DNA of 64,000 nucleotides from Arbacia lixula (lineage: Eukaryota; Echinodermata; Echinoidea; Arbacioida; Arbaciidae), in contig OZ022587.1 of NCBI GenBank assembly GCA_963669155.1, positions 22,737,574-22,801,573 of the forward strand, in the 5' to 3' direction. Below, one piece after another: positions 47,801-59,392 of this stretch. Below the pieces are notes generated by a model. It had not been told where the DNA came from, did no database searches, and was given only the letters and a program-made list of their open reading frames with translations. Every line of letters begins with the position of its first letter. The stretch's first letter is position 1. The position numbers and the translations under genes are program-made.

Positions 47801-48652
47801 GTGCTGCCAAGAATAGGATAGCAGGCTATATAAGAGAAGTGAGGTGACATTTTGAGAAGAGGTCAAAACTATGAGTGATACCTGAAGTCCTGCAATCGAC
47901 AAACTTCCCTGTATGTGTGATGAAAGGTGCAAGCAGCGCTTCGGGGGAATCCTCAACATTCAGTAATCAGAGGAAGACAGCTTGGGACGCTTCTTGCCGT
48001 TCAGAGCAAGCTGCCAACACATGACGGAAATTACAGTCGACAGAGGCAACAAGAATTGCTTCTGACGAAGCTGTGCTGCCGTTTCTTCAGACAGCAATGT
48101 CGATTCAATCTCCACTACAGTTTAAATGCTCAGGTAAATCCTAAGTGACTTTCTGTTACACCACGTTTCTTCTAAACAGTTATCCTCGAAAAATATATCA
48201 TGCCACGCCCGAAGGATGTATTTTTTTTCATGATGTTTATTTGAGGAAATAAGATCAATACGATGAAGGGTAAAGTTCATTTAAAAAGGAGTTTGAGCCC
48301 AGCTCTTTCCCTCATTTTAAGCAACTTCCCGTGATCAATTCGCCAATCAAGTGCAAAACGTTTACCCAATGGCTTGTTATTACACGAGGAGAAGAGATAA
48401 GAGGACCAGCTTCCCAGCATGCAAAGGGAAATTTGCCGCAAATCATTGCCGTTTTTAGCCGACGCTGATCATAGTTGAGGTTTCAACAACTGCAGCATGA
48501 CCCAGGGGAGATCTCCATAGATATGACCTTGTCTGCAAGTCAGAAGTTGCAATTTGTTCACTTGGTTCATTTCAATATTATATTTCATGTTGAGATAATA
48601 AGATCTTTATATGCTTTTATCTTGTACCAAGGCAATATAGGAAATAGATTGA
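47801..48652. other. Unique DNA, nothing recognised
   Basis: Compositionally complex DNA. The stretch 48260-48480 has the look of conserved non-coding sequence, but nothing specific can be assigned. Confidence 0.4.
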
Positions 48653-48895
48653 TCCCTTGCTCATGGTTCGATTTCCTGGCTTTCTGAACCCTGGTCCAGT
48701 TAGGATGTCAAAATTTGTCATGGAACTGTAGTAATCAAAGAGGTGTGGCTTAATTGTGTCCTATAAGGTATCTGAAGTGTCTTCTTAGCCTGTTGTCTAT
48801 TGGCCGAACAGAAGATTGTGTGGGAGTTGTGCTGCTGTAAGTATGTGAGTGGAAAAGAGCCAGTCTGCATTTATGTGGGCTCATTTCAGGAGAGG
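48653..48895 (-). mobile_element. TTAA-flanked MITE family B, copy 4
   Basis: The left end TCCCTTGCTCATGG follows TTGA (a decayed TTAA) and the right end is followed by TTAA at 48896-48899. Interior text on this strand includes 'gtagtaatcaaagaggtgtg' and 'ctgtaagtatgtgagtgga', matching copy 1 in orientation. Confidence 0.6.
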
Positions 48896-48899
48896 TTAA

Positions 48900-49535
48900 G
48901 ACATAAGATGTTTGAGAAAGACACACACTAAAGGGTAAAAGGCTTATGTCATTCATTATCCCTGTGTCTTATATCTAGGGTACTGAACCACAAGGGTAGC
49001 ATCTTCAACCACAAATAGCCTGATAGTTCAGTCGTTGGGTTAGATACCAAATTTTTGTCTGATTTGTTTTCCCAATCATTTCATGAATGAATGAAAACCC
49101 ACATGGCACATAAGGAGTTGAAAAGTAACGATAAACACACAATTCTTAAGAAAATCACTCCTAGCGCTAAGAAAATGATTGAAAATGGCTTTCTTCCTCG
49201 CCGATTCATGGATTTGCCAAAGGACACCTAGGTTGTGTTGGAAGGAGGAGAACAAAAAGGGGAGGCCGTAAGAATGGGGTCATTTATAACCAGTCACTAG
49301 CACATGCAAGCCTGCCATTGCTTCTCAATTTCCACACAAAGCATAAAAGGTTTCCTGCCGATTAAATGTGGTCGCTATTTTGCTCAATTAGAGGATTTGC
49401 TGTGGCCGAAAGAGAAACGTTGTCAAGTTGGCGCGAGAAATGCCGATGGTCTTCACACTTGACAGCGACGGGCCGGATTCGGTGACGCAACCGAACCCTT
49501 GGCATCGCATCACTTTGTTTCCTCTCCAGCACACT
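48900..49535. other. Unique DNA, nothing recognised
   Basis: No gene. A weak tRNA D-arm-like phrase (tagttcagtcgttgggttag, 49024-49043) has no matching B box downstream. Confidence 0.4.
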
Positions 49536-49539
49536 GAAC

Positions 49540-50002
49540 CAGAGAGAGGGAAGGAGAGAGAGAGATGGAAGGAGAGAGAGGGAGATGGAAAGAGAGAGAG
49601 AGATGAAAGAAGAGAGAGACATTGAAGGAGAGAAGGAAAGATTGATGGTGAGACAGAGAAAAGGGATGGGGAGGAAGAGATAGATAGCAGGTGAGAGAGA
49701 GATGGAAGAAGAGAGAGAGATGGGAGGAGAGAGATGGAGAGAAAGACTGATGGTGAGACAGAGAAAAGGGATGAGAGATGGAATGAAAGATATGGAAGGA
49801 GAGAGAGATTGAGGGTGAAAGAGTGCGATGGAATGAAAGAGAGAGATGGAATGAGAGAGATGGAAGGAGAGAAAGATGGAAGGAGAGAAAGATGGAAGGA
49901 GAGAAAGATGGATGGTGGGACAGAGAAAATGGATAGGGAGGAAGAGAGAGAGATGGAATGAGACAGATTGAGGGTGAGAGAGATGGAAGCAGAGAGAGAG
50001 AT

Positions 50003-50069
<67 letters not shown>

Positions 50070-50188
50070 TGGAAGGAGTGAGAGAAAGATTGATGGTGAT
50101 ACAGGGAAAATGAATGGGGAGAGAGAGATGGAATGGGAGAGAGAAGATAACAAGAAGATGGAAGGAGAGAGACACACAAAGACAGATG

Positions 50189-50215
<27 letters not shown>
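49540..50215. repeat. Long GA/GGA-rich tract with (AT)n and (GA)n cores
   Basis: The phrase 'gatggaaggagagaaa' and variants recur many times between 49550 and 49920, forming a purine minisatellite. An (AT)n run at about 50005-50022 passes directly into (GA)n at 50023-50064. Very long minus-strand frames (up to 353 codons, Ser/Leu/His-rich) are simple-sequence artefacts. Confidence 0.92.
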
Positions 50216-50222
<7 letters not shown>

Positions 50223-51185
50223 TGAAATGAAGAGACAGGAAAGGGCTGCAGAAATTGATAAAGCTGTAGGTTAACAAGATCAAGAGAAATGAGAATGAAA
50301 ATATATGAACAAGGCGAGAGAGAACGAGACAGCAACACCATCATGAAACTGTGGAAGGCGGAAGACCTAAATGAGAAGAAAACCTGGAGAGAATAAAAGG
50401 ATGACAGGGGAAGGATGTGTAGACATAGGATGCAGGAGATGAGCAACATTCAGAGTGGGAAAAGCAAAAAGAGAGGAAGAGAGAGAGAGAGGGGAGATGG
50501 AGAGATATGCTGCCGGGCGAGCGTTCAATATCTTTTAGGCAGTTTTTCGCCCCCGTTTTAATTCCCCTCTCGCTGGAGATGGGGTACGATTTCCAGACGG
50601 TCCGTGAGGATAGATAGGATGGCCTCAGAACTGTAGGAATGGATGACCCCTCCAGAGTTTAGGGTTTCACTATCATGGATGGCGTAGGGCAGCCGGGAAG
50701 AGGTACCTACGAACGGCCGACAAAGCTCTCCTGGAGAAGATTGCAGCAAACTCATCTAATCTTGCTCTTTATCTCACACCTGTTAAGTCTGAGTCTGTGT
50801 GGCAACCAAACAAACATCTTCACCTTGGATTTATACCAAGATGGTTTAATCTTTTCTCCTTCTTCCTCTATCTAACCACTCTCTCACTCTGGGAGCATTT
50901 TGATATCTCCTCAGACAAATGTGATCAAGTTAATGAGGTGTTTGTTGTTTTTTGCACTTGCAATTGAAAAAAAAAATAGAAAGATTACTTCAAAAATGTT
51001 TTCCATTTAACTAACACTGAAAGACTTAGTTGCAGTTGTTGAAACTGAAAACCCATACTTGATAGTGAGGAAAACAAATATACATAGGTATAAGTTAAGA
51101 AGATGCTTTTCCCTATCAAGATTTAAAGCAATTACCTTCATTTTGTGAGGGCAGGGCACATCTCCGCCATTGGAGAAAGTTGAAG
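50216..51185. other. Unique DNA, nothing recognised
   Basis: A purine-rich shoulder to about 50510, then mixed sequence. No gene recognised. Confidence 0.4.
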
Positions 51186-51320
51186 AAATAGACCACTTTT
51201 GTTGTGTATTTAAAGTTAATGCACGTCTTTCAAACAATATGTTACTAATGGTAACCCCACAGCTTGTCCAAGGTTTGTCTGAGTAGCAACAACTATTAGA
51301 TTCAGCTCGATAGGTAAAAC
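51186..51320 (+). repeat. Dispersed repeat family, copy 2 (partner at 13975-14110)
   Basis: It shares 'gtctttcaaacaata', 'ggtaac', 'cttgtccaaggtttgtctga' and 'agcaacaactatta' with copy 1 in the same order. The ends are undefined. Confidence 0.45.
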
Positions 51321-53489
51321 TTCCCCCAAACCCCCCTCATACCCCCGCCCCCCTCTGCACAAAGCCTGAGTTTGCTTCTCTGGTTTAGAGTTGCCATGGG
51401 AAAGAAGTTACTTCGCCAAACATGAATTGAATTAGCATTTGAGTAGCGCCCACATGTTCTGCTGCAATCCAGATGCAAAACCTTCCAGGAATGTTTTCAT
51501 CAAATTCTGACAAGAAACGTATCCCTCCCAAAATTTCAGCAATTCCGCGCTGCAGCGATTCAGCGGACAGCACCAGCGGACTCTGGTCTGTTTCTGTGTT
51601 TCGCCGAAGGAAATGTAACCTGCCACATATCACCCGTGAAACATTTCTGGTTCCTTTTGATGAATCGTGGCAGACACCTATTACTGGACTACGGAACTGA
51701 TATTTCGCTTCTGAATTATTGACAAAGTTAGGATCGCTGCAGGGACTCCCTACTGCTGGAAAGAGAATCGCCGAGAAGAAATGGATTTTGAATATTTATC
51801 TTGAGGATACAATGTAACATGAAGGAATTAGATCAATATCGTGTCAAACATGTCACATGATATGATTGAAGCGGTGAGCAGCGGTGTTTTTCGATAGCGG
51901 GTCAGGTTACGCCCCCAAGGGGTGTGGTCTCACCCCCCTCCAGGGGCGAGAGGGGGAGACAGGGGGGCTGGAGGGGGTGAGGGACAACTGTCGGGAGAGG
52001 CGCGCATGGGGGAGATCAACCACTAGGCTGCAAAATTGCTGAGGTTGGCGCGAAGGAGACAGACGTGATCGCTACGGCAACGGAATCTGCTATTGTATGA
52101 TGATTACCTCTCATGCTTCATTACCACGCTCTCTCATTCTGCTCTAGTTCTCTCCTTTCTATTCCTTTAAACTCTTCTGTAATCTTCTTTTTGGCCTCTT
52201 TCTTTTACCCTCTCTGTACGAAGCCACTAAAATGTCACTTAGTCTATACACATCTCTGTGCCATTTTCTCTATTTTATTCCCATTTCAATGATATATTTG
52301 GTACTTTTCACATTCCCTTTCTCTCCACTTCTACCCTCCCTCTTCATCCCCCTCTACCTGCTCTTTCCCAACCCTCTTCTTTTCTCTCTCTTCCAACCCT
52401 CTCCCCTTCTTCTTTTCCAAAACTCTCGCCTTCTTCTCTCTATTCCAACCCGTCTGCTCTTCTTTTCTCTTTATTCTGTGCTGTTTCTTTTAAATAAGTC
52501 ATCTGAGATGCTGTAGTAGCACTGTTTGGATTCATGGAGGATTTCAATTATCCTTGTTTTATATGGTATAAGACACAAGGTAGTAATTAGACAATCAAAG
52601 TACTGTGCAGAGCATTGGCTGTGGGTGTTTGCCGCGTGTATATCCACTCACACCAGCAGCGCCGAGGATAGCGCCAAGCAAGGGTCAGTCCGGGGGCGCT
52701 CCTTGGGTCTGTGCCACCCGGGATATAACCCATCATGTCCAGTCAGGTGGACATACAAGGCCTGTTTGCTGTGAGAGATACGGTGCTAACCTGGTGCCAG
52801 GCCGGCGCCAATTAGCCCATCCTATGGGATTTTTGCTGGTTAATAAAATTAATTCCATCCTTCCTTCCTTGCTGTTTCCTTTAAACTTATCAAAGACAAA
52901 GATTTTCCCTTCTTTCATAATAATCATTACAAGATAATATTTGTAACTTAATATATTCTCCAAACATGGAAACTACTACTCCATATGGCACTTGAAATCA
53001 TTTTGAAATCTGTTATCAACATTTATATTCCCTCAAAATATGCAACATTTCATCACCTATTTTGCAACAATGATCTCAATATACAACCATGGTTTCAAAC
53101 AGTCTTGTTTAACACAAAACAAAGTCACCTAATCAGTTAGAAAATCAATCAATATACTGATTGCTACATCATATTGAGGTGTACATGGTGCGAGGTGTTG
53201 AGCCGTATCATGATATCCACATCTCCATGAGATAACAGACAACAGTGAAATAAATATCTCCCATAGATCTCTATTTCTCATCCTCATCCTTTTTTTTATA
53301 TCTAACTCTGAACTATTTGCTTAAATACTTTCTTTCCCAAGATTATCATGATCCTTTTTTCATTTTACAAATCAAATCTGTCTTTTCAATCCAGACTTGC
53401 TTTAAATCTAAGCTCCCCATACTTTCTCTCTTTCTTTGTTTCTACTGTTCCCATTTTCACATTCTCTCCTCTAAATGACTTTCTTCTTC
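51321..53489. other. Unique DNA with GC-rich and CT-rich patches
   Basis: A GC-rich patch with possible hairpins spans 51880-52010. A CT-rich tract spans 52140-52490. A second GC-rich patch (52630-52820) contains gccggcgcc and cccggg. No frame in these patches has a recognisable protein motif. Confidence 0.4.
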
Positions 53490-53559
53490 CCCTCTCTCTC
53501 TCTTCCTCTTTTCATCCTCCTCTCTCTCTCCCTCTCGTTATCCCCTCTCTCACCCCCTC

Positions 53560-53590
<31 letters not shown>

Positions 53591-53906
53591 CCCCCCCCCC
53601 CTCTCTCTCAAACTCTGTTCTGACTTCCAGCACCCTACACTACATTCAACACCTTATTCTTCTCTTTTAACCTTTCTTTTATTTTCTCACTCACTCTCTC
53701 TTTCTCTCTTCATCAATCTTCCTCTCATTCTCTTTTCATCACCCCTCTACTCTCTTCATTTCTGCTTTCCCATCCGATTCTTTATTTTTCTTCTTCTCCC
53801 TCCATCCATGTCTTTCCAGCGCTCTCTCTCTCTCTCTCTCTCTACCACTCTCTCCCCCTCTCACTTTTCTTATCTTTATTTCTATCTATACTTTAAACAT
53901 CCCTGT

Positions 53907-53955
<49 letters not shown>

Positions 53956-54060
53956 TCTCCATTTCTTTCTCTCCACCACTGTCCCCCCTCTCTTTCTTCT
54001 ACTTTCAACACCCCTGTCTTCTCTCTCTTTCTCTCTCTGCCTGTCTCTCCCCTTACCCAG
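53490..54060. repeat. CT-rich low-complexity tract with (CT)n cores
   Basis: Pyrimidine-rich plus strand with pure CT runs at about 53568-53590, 53822-53843 and 53913-53951, and a C-run at 53591-53601. The open frames here are artefacts. Confidence 0.92.
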
Positions 54061-54554
54061 TCTGGATTGGATCCTGATCGATCGAGCAGCAAATGCAGCG
54101 TGAGAAATACTGAGTTCTCTGGCCCAAGGGGAAGAACGCTGATGCAGGGCTGCTTCTTGTTTTAAAGTCTCCGCCTTTCTCTTCTTCCTCCCAACATGTC
54201 CCTTCTTTATGTTCCCCTCCCCCTCTATCTCAACATATTCATCTTCTATTTGTTGGTTTACTTCCTTCAAAAATTATCTTTCTCTGCCATTCTTTTTCTC
54301 TATCTATCTCTCTATTCATCCATCCCATTCTTCTTGCATAGTTGTCAACTCCACATTCTCTTTTTCGTTTTCTCTGTCTTTTGTTTTTTTTTCTGCTATC
54401 AATTTATCTTTAACATTATCTTCCTTTTGGCCTTCTTCCTCCTTCTCTTCACTATTTCTCTTAATGTCATTTATATATATTTCCTCCTCTTATTTGCCTT
54501 CTCTTGTCCTATCTTTCCATCTTCCTTTCTTTCCTTCTATCCCTGCAGAGTTTG
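54061..54554. other. Short unique stretch then CT-rich DNA
   Basis: 54061-54180 is mixed sequence. 54181-54554 is T/C-rich without a regular unit. No gene recognised. Confidence 0.45.
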
Positions 54555-54787
54555 ATGTCATCTCCTCCTCTTCCTTCTCTGTAATGTCACACACATTTCC
54601 TCCTCCTCCTACTCTACTTGTAGAGACAGGTGAGTGAACATCTACCGCTCCAAAGTCCCAGTCCTGGCTAGTTTAATATTATCTCCTTCTCTTTCTACTC
54701 TATAATGTCACGCACATTTTCCCTTCTTCTTCTACAGGTACAGACAGCTAGCGAACATCTACCGCACCAAACTCCCAGTCCAGGCTA
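54555..54787 (+). repeat. Two-copy tandem duplication (about 118 bp) containing splice-site-like motifs
   Basis: The order 'gatgtcatctcctcctctt', 'taatgtcac(a/g)cacattt', pyrimidine tract, 'acagg', 'gaacatctaccg(c)', 'ctcccagtcc(t/a)ggcta' occurs twice, with periods of 117-121 bp. The first copy contains CAG|GTGAGT (GT at 54630) and the second a pyrimidine tract ending TACAG|G (AG at 54736-54737). The 108-bp interval between them therefore has both ends of a spliceosomal intron. No exon is recognised on either side. Confidence 0.8.
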
Positions 54788-55384
54788 GAAGCAATGCTGC
54801 TCTCTTGACCTGCTCTCACACTCCTTCTCAAAACCTTCTTCCTATTTTGTCAATCTCACAAGAGAAAATAGTAAGAGGAAGACAACTCAGACCTGTAGTT
54901 CCCAGAATAAAAAACATCCAATGCCAAGAATAAATCTCCCTCACTCTCTCTCTCTCTCTCTGCCGCAGTCACAAGATCATCTCTGCTAATTCTCTCTGAG
55001 CCAAAAACCTTATCTCCCGCCAAATTTGCCCTAAACGCCCGTCCCTCCTCTTTTGCGCCACTAAGTCGTAACTTGAAGACCGATGAGTTGGCAATCGTAA
55101 AGTATTCAAGATAAAGTATTCATGACGATCCACCTCCCGTCCCTTGTGACCATGGCATGTGTATTCACATCAATAATTTATTTCAAGTCCCGATTTAGCT
55201 TCTCTCGCACTGGTTTACCCTTTTTATCTTCGCCTTTTTTTTCTGTGAAGCAACAGCTTACATAGTTTGCTGATATATCAGACTAGATCACTAATAAAAC
55301 AAATGGTGTTATGACACAGTCAGTCAATTATGTTCTTGCCTTCATGATTTGTTGGTGGAATACACTGACCAACATAGAAATAAC
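54788..55384. other. Unique DNA, nothing recognised
   Basis: Mixed composition. 54990-55210 is compositionally complex, possibly conserved non-coding DNA. No gene recognised. Confidence 0.4.
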
Positions 55385-55885
55385 AGTAGAGTACAAAAGG
55401 GATGAAAATGGGGAAATGAAAAGTAGAGAATGGAGAGGGAAAAAGGAGAGGTCATAAAAACAATGAGAAGGAAGAGATGAGATTAAATAGAACTAAAACA
55501 GGAAATGGATGGAGGAAGGGGAAAGGGGGAAAAGGCGGGAAAGGGGGGGGGGAAGGGAAGAGAGAGAGACAGTTACGGAAAAGAAGGGAATAAGAGAAAA
55601 TAGCAGAAAAGGGGAGAGAAAGACAGAGAGGGGGGAAATTTGTTAGAATAAAGAAGAATATGTGAGATGGAGCAGAGATATGTACAGAGAAAAAGAGGGG
55701 GGAAAGAGGGGGGAAAAAGAGGGGGGGAAAGAGGGGGAAAAGAGGGAAAAGGAGGGGGGAGGGGGGAAAGAGGTAGGAAAGAGGGGGGAAGAGGGGGGGG
55801 GGGAAGAGGGGGGAAAGAGGTGGGATAGGGGGGGGGGAAAGAGGGGAGGGGTATGAGGGGGAAAAAGAGGGGAAAAATAACAAGA
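55385..55885. repeat. Polypurine tract rich in GAGGGGGG/AAA units
   Basis: Almost uninterrupted purines on the plus strand, especially 55685-55880, where 'aaagaggggg(g)' recurs at irregular short intervals. It has potential for triplex and G-quadruplex structure. Minus-strand Pro/Phe/Ser frames are artefacts. Confidence 0.92.
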
Positions 55886-56455
55886 AATGAGAAAGACATA
55901 TGAATTAGACTGGAATAGAGAGATCACAATGACATTCAACTAGAGAGATTTTTTACAAACTCGTATCAGCCTAATTACGTGTGGTTGCGTGGTAGAGCAT
56001 GTACAGGGAAATTATCCAAACAAAAGTCCAACCCATCAATCCAACACAAAAAGCAGAGAAATACCCAGGCAATCGATGACCAAAGTCTGGCGTTAAATGG
56101 GGTGTGACCATCTGCATTGAGTAAAAGCCGGTTAATAGGACACTTCACTCCATGTGTCTGCCCATCCTACTACATGTAAGTCTCTCTGCTTTCAATTGGA
56201 GGCAGATCAAACCTGTAACTCAAAGTTTAACCCACAATACTTCAGGTATATCACTCCTGTAAGGTTACTAGTTAAAGTTTAACCCATACTACTTGCACAA
56301 CTTCATCCTTTCAGTTAAAGAGAAATGTGCCTTTGGTATGTATTCCTTGTGAATAGGTATTCCTTGGTGAATATTCCTTGTGAATAGGTTATAACATTTT
56401 AAAAGAGTTAACACTTTTAGCTGCCCTGCTGCACTCCAATAGAATATACTTTCTC
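55886..56455. other. Unique DNA, nothing recognised
   Basis: AT-rich interval between two purine tracts, with a short direct repeat 'tattccttg(t/g)tgaatag' at 56340-56388. Confidence 0.45.
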
Positions 56456-56459
56456 TAGA

Positions 56460-57013
56460 GTAATAAAGAAAAAAATGAAGGAAAAGGAGAAGATGATGAA
56501 GAGTTTGATGTAGAAGAATTACAAAAATATTGAAGAAGATGGAGAAGAAATGGACAAATATGAAGATGAAGGAGACTAAGAAAACAAAAAGTGGATCAAG
56601 AGAGAGCATATAGAGCAGGAGGGTAAGAAAATGGTCAGGACAAAGAAGAAGAAAGAGAAGAAGAAGAAGAGCACATGAAGAATAACAAAAATATGGTAAA
56701 GATTATGAAAAAGTAGAAAATGATGAAGGAGATAAAAAAGAAGATGAGGAGGAATAAGAAAAAGAAGAAAAAAAGGGAGAATAAGGAAAAACAGAATCAA
56801 GAAAGAGTAAAAGTACTGGAAGAAGTAGAAGCAGAGGAAAAATAAAGAGAAGAAGGAGAAGGAGAAGGAGAAGGAGAAGAAAAGGAGAAGAAGGACAAGA
56901 AGAAGAAGAAAAAAAAAGAAAAAAAAAAAGAAGAAGAAGAAAAAAAAGAAGAAAAAAAATAAAAAAAATTAAGAAGAAGAAAAGAAGAAGCAGAAGAAGA
57001 AGAAGAAGAAGAA

Positions 57014-57045
<32 letters not shown>

Positions 57046-57091
57046 AGAAGAAGAAAAAGAAGAAAAAGAAGAAGAAGAAGAAAAAGAAGAA

Positions 57092-57126
<35 letters not shown>

Positions 57127-57217
57127 AGAAGAAGAAGAAGAAGAAGAAGAAGAAGAAGAAGAAGAAGAAGAAGAAGAAGAAGAAGAAGAAGAAGAAGAAG
57201 AAGAAGAAGAAGAAGAA

Positions 57218-57264
<47 letters not shown>

Positions 57265-57335
57265 AGAAGAAGAAGACGAAAAAGCAGAAGAAACAAGTGG
57301 AAAGAGAAGAGAAGGAAGAAAGAAGGAGAGAGGGG
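56460..57335. repeat. Long GAA-rich purine tract with a pure (GAA)n core
   Basis: GAA, GGA and AAAG repeats cover about 850 bp. The core from about 57103 to 57240 is an uninterrupted GAA run of roughly 46 triplets, with further interrupted GAA on both sides. It encodes only poly-Leu or poly-Ser on the minus strand. Such tracts can form intramolecular triplexes. Confidence 0.97.
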
Positions 57336-58645
57336 GGATGTTATGGGGAAGCATAATATAACAAGGAAGAGAGAACAAATCTCAAACTAGATGTATGTCA
57401 AAGCTCACAGCATAAACCCTGTACTCCAGTTTACTGATTGACAATACAGCCTGGAATAGGCTTGTCATGCAAAGCTGTACGTCTTAGGGTAGGCGGCATG
57501 TACTATGTAAAGACAGCTTGGTGAAATCCATTCATGTTAATGGCTAAAGACTTCAAGTACCGCTGACGCCTGTCTCCCATCATAACACACACAAGAGTCC
57601 ATAAAACTTCAGTCGGCTTGGACGAGAAGGAGTTAACATCTGTCTCTAAGTGGAGCAGTGCTGCATATCACATCCTGACCTGTTGCCCAAAATGGCAAAG
57701 TTTTTCAATCCCACGTTCCCTTCCCCCCGTCTTGCATGAGGAATGTTGATGCAAGACAGGGGTGGCAGGGTCTCACTTTTCTCTCGGAAACGGAAAAACA
57801 CTTCAACTGCGACTGCACCTCCCCGGCCTGCATTAAGGCAAGCAGTGGAAATTGATTTGTGTGTGGCGCTATGGTGTCCTCCAGGAGCAAGCCTGCATTA
57901 AGAGGCCGAGAGAGCGAGAGTTCCCAGGACCGACACCCAGACTGCAGCCTTCTCAGATGGCATGCAGGACCCTCGCCTAATGACGGCCAAATGATTTTTT
58001 GCGGTTGCAGCGTGGCATACAGATGACTCTTGGAGGGGGCGAATCGGGACCGGTGGCACGCAGCTTGGCGTTAAAGGCTGCTTAAAAAGGGGGAAGGCGC
58101 TATCGATTTATGCAGCGCACCGGGAGCGCACCTTACCAGAAGACTCTACCGGTTGCTGGGCTGCGGCGCAGAGAGGCAACACGACACCCCAACTCAGGAA
58201 GGGAAATTGGGTTTTAGACTTCATCGCGAAAAGGTCAGGAGGGTTTGGTTTGGATCCGGAGGGACATGTGTTGTTTAAGGAAGTTGGAGCAAGGGACAAG
58301 GAACTACTAAAGGCAGAAAGAAAGGATATAATCAATGGGTGTGGGCTGCAATTCCATTCTGCCAGAAATACCAGTTGGCTATTATGGGGGGACAAAACAA
58401 ATCTTTGACGTGATCTGAGAGCTAAAATCAATGGGGCCCGATATCTGCTCCCTTCCATCCCTGGGGCCGCTGCGGATGTGAAAACAGAAAACACTCTCAC
58501 TTTGAACGCAACATACATTGCTTCTTTACAGAGAAAGAATGATTCGCGACTGTTCATTGTAGTTGACTGACCCTACCTTATTCAAATGTTCTATTCAAGA
58601 CATACAGCACATAGCTTGGAACAAAATATCAAGTACATTTGTTAG
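57336..58645. other. Unique DNA, GC-balanced, nothing recognised
   Basis: The stretch 57880-58560 is less AT-rich than the window average. A 149-codon minus-strand frame (58108-58557) covers part of it, but its protein has no motif, signal or repeat that supports a gene. Confidence 0.4.
57854..57896 (+). repeat. 43-bp direct duplication, copy 1
   Basis: It matches 58753-58795 at 41 of 43 positions, including the shared 'ctatggtgtcctccaggagc'. The distance is 899 bp. See the second copy. Confidence 0.9.
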
Positions 58646-58673
58646 CGTGTGTGTGTGTGTTTGTGCATGTGTG

Positions 58674-58738
<65 letters not shown>

Positions 58739-58752
58739 TTGTGTGTGTGTGT
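58646..58752. repeat. (GT)n microsatellite
   Basis: Interrupted GT dinucleotides with TTTG, CATG and GCGT interruptions, about 107 bp. Confidence 0.97.
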
Positions 58753-58795
58753 GATTTGTGTGTGGTACTATGGTGTCCTCCAGGAGCAAGCCTGC
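58753..58795 (+). repeat. 43-bp direct duplication, copy 2
   Basis: It starts exactly at the end of the (GT)n tract and reproduces 57854-57896. The copy itself begins with gatttgtgtgtgg, so the GT tract may have expanded from, or mediated, the duplication. A G-run follows at 58806-58815. Confidence 0.9.
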
Positions 58796-58815
58796 TTATG
58801 TGAAGGGGGGGGGGG

Positions 58816-59390
58816 GTACATGAAGAGAGAGATAGGTCAAAGAGGGAAGAGTTGTAATCACAGAAAGGGATTGGGGAGGGTTAGAAAAAAGTAGAGGCAA
58901 CTAAGAAAGAAGTTACCATGAAAGAGGTTACCAAGGAAAGAGGTTACCATGCCTATCAGTGTATTCTACCTCCTTGGCTTTACATCATCCCAAATTTTTA
59001 AAAACAAAATTCCACTTATTTTAATGAAGTTATTAAATATAGGAAAGTGATAAAAAAAGTGACCCCTGCGCAAATATAGGAGAATAGAGTACAAACTAGG
59101 AGGCAGTGGTGGCGGAGATGAGAAGGAAAATTGAAAGAGATCTCTGAAATGGAAGTAAAAACATATTAAGGTAGAAATTGAAAAGATGATTTAGGAGGAA
59201 AGTGAGGAGAGATGGCTTGGATGCGCTTGAAGCAACACTTGATGACACAATGCTGATAGAAGATGATGTCATCTTCCATCAACCCAAGAGACAAAATCAA
59301 ATGAAGATTATCCATACTTGACATGGTATGACTTCATCATGAAGGCATTGTGTTCACGTATCACTAGAAAGGATCATAAAGTGGAATATT
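58816..59390. other. Purine-leaning unique DNA, nothing recognised
   Basis: No gene. A small repeat 'agaaagaagttaccatgaaagaggttacca' occurs at 58902-58948 with a three-fold 'aaagaggttacca(t/a)g' motif. Confidence 0.45.
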
Positions 59391-59392
59391 AG

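Noticed and set aside
48663..48676. B-box-like ggttcgatttcc
   Set aside because: It lies inside TTAA family B copy 4, where other copies show the same position as part of the element end; no A box is upstream.
49024..49043. tRNA A-box-like phrase tagttcagtcgttgggttag
   Set aside because: No B box or cloverleaf follows at a suitable distance.
49362..50449. Minus-strand frames of 257-353 codons rich in Ser, Leu, His and Phe
   Set aside because: They read through GA/GGA simple sequence in all three frames of the same strand; length is due to the absence of T-A-A, T-A-G and T-G-A in CT-rich DNA.
55452..55939. Pro/Phe/Ser-rich minus-strand frames resembling extensin-like proteins
   Set aside because: They overlap in three frames over a polypurine tract; no signal peptide or other domain supports a gene.
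56703..57378. Poly-Leu (197 codons) and poly-Ser (193 codons) proteins
   Set aside because: They are translations of the GAA/TTC triplet repeat in two frames, with no flanking domain.
58108..58557. 149-codon minus-strand frame
   Set aside because: No domain, signal or repeat pattern; the moderate GC content makes an open frame of this length possible by chance.
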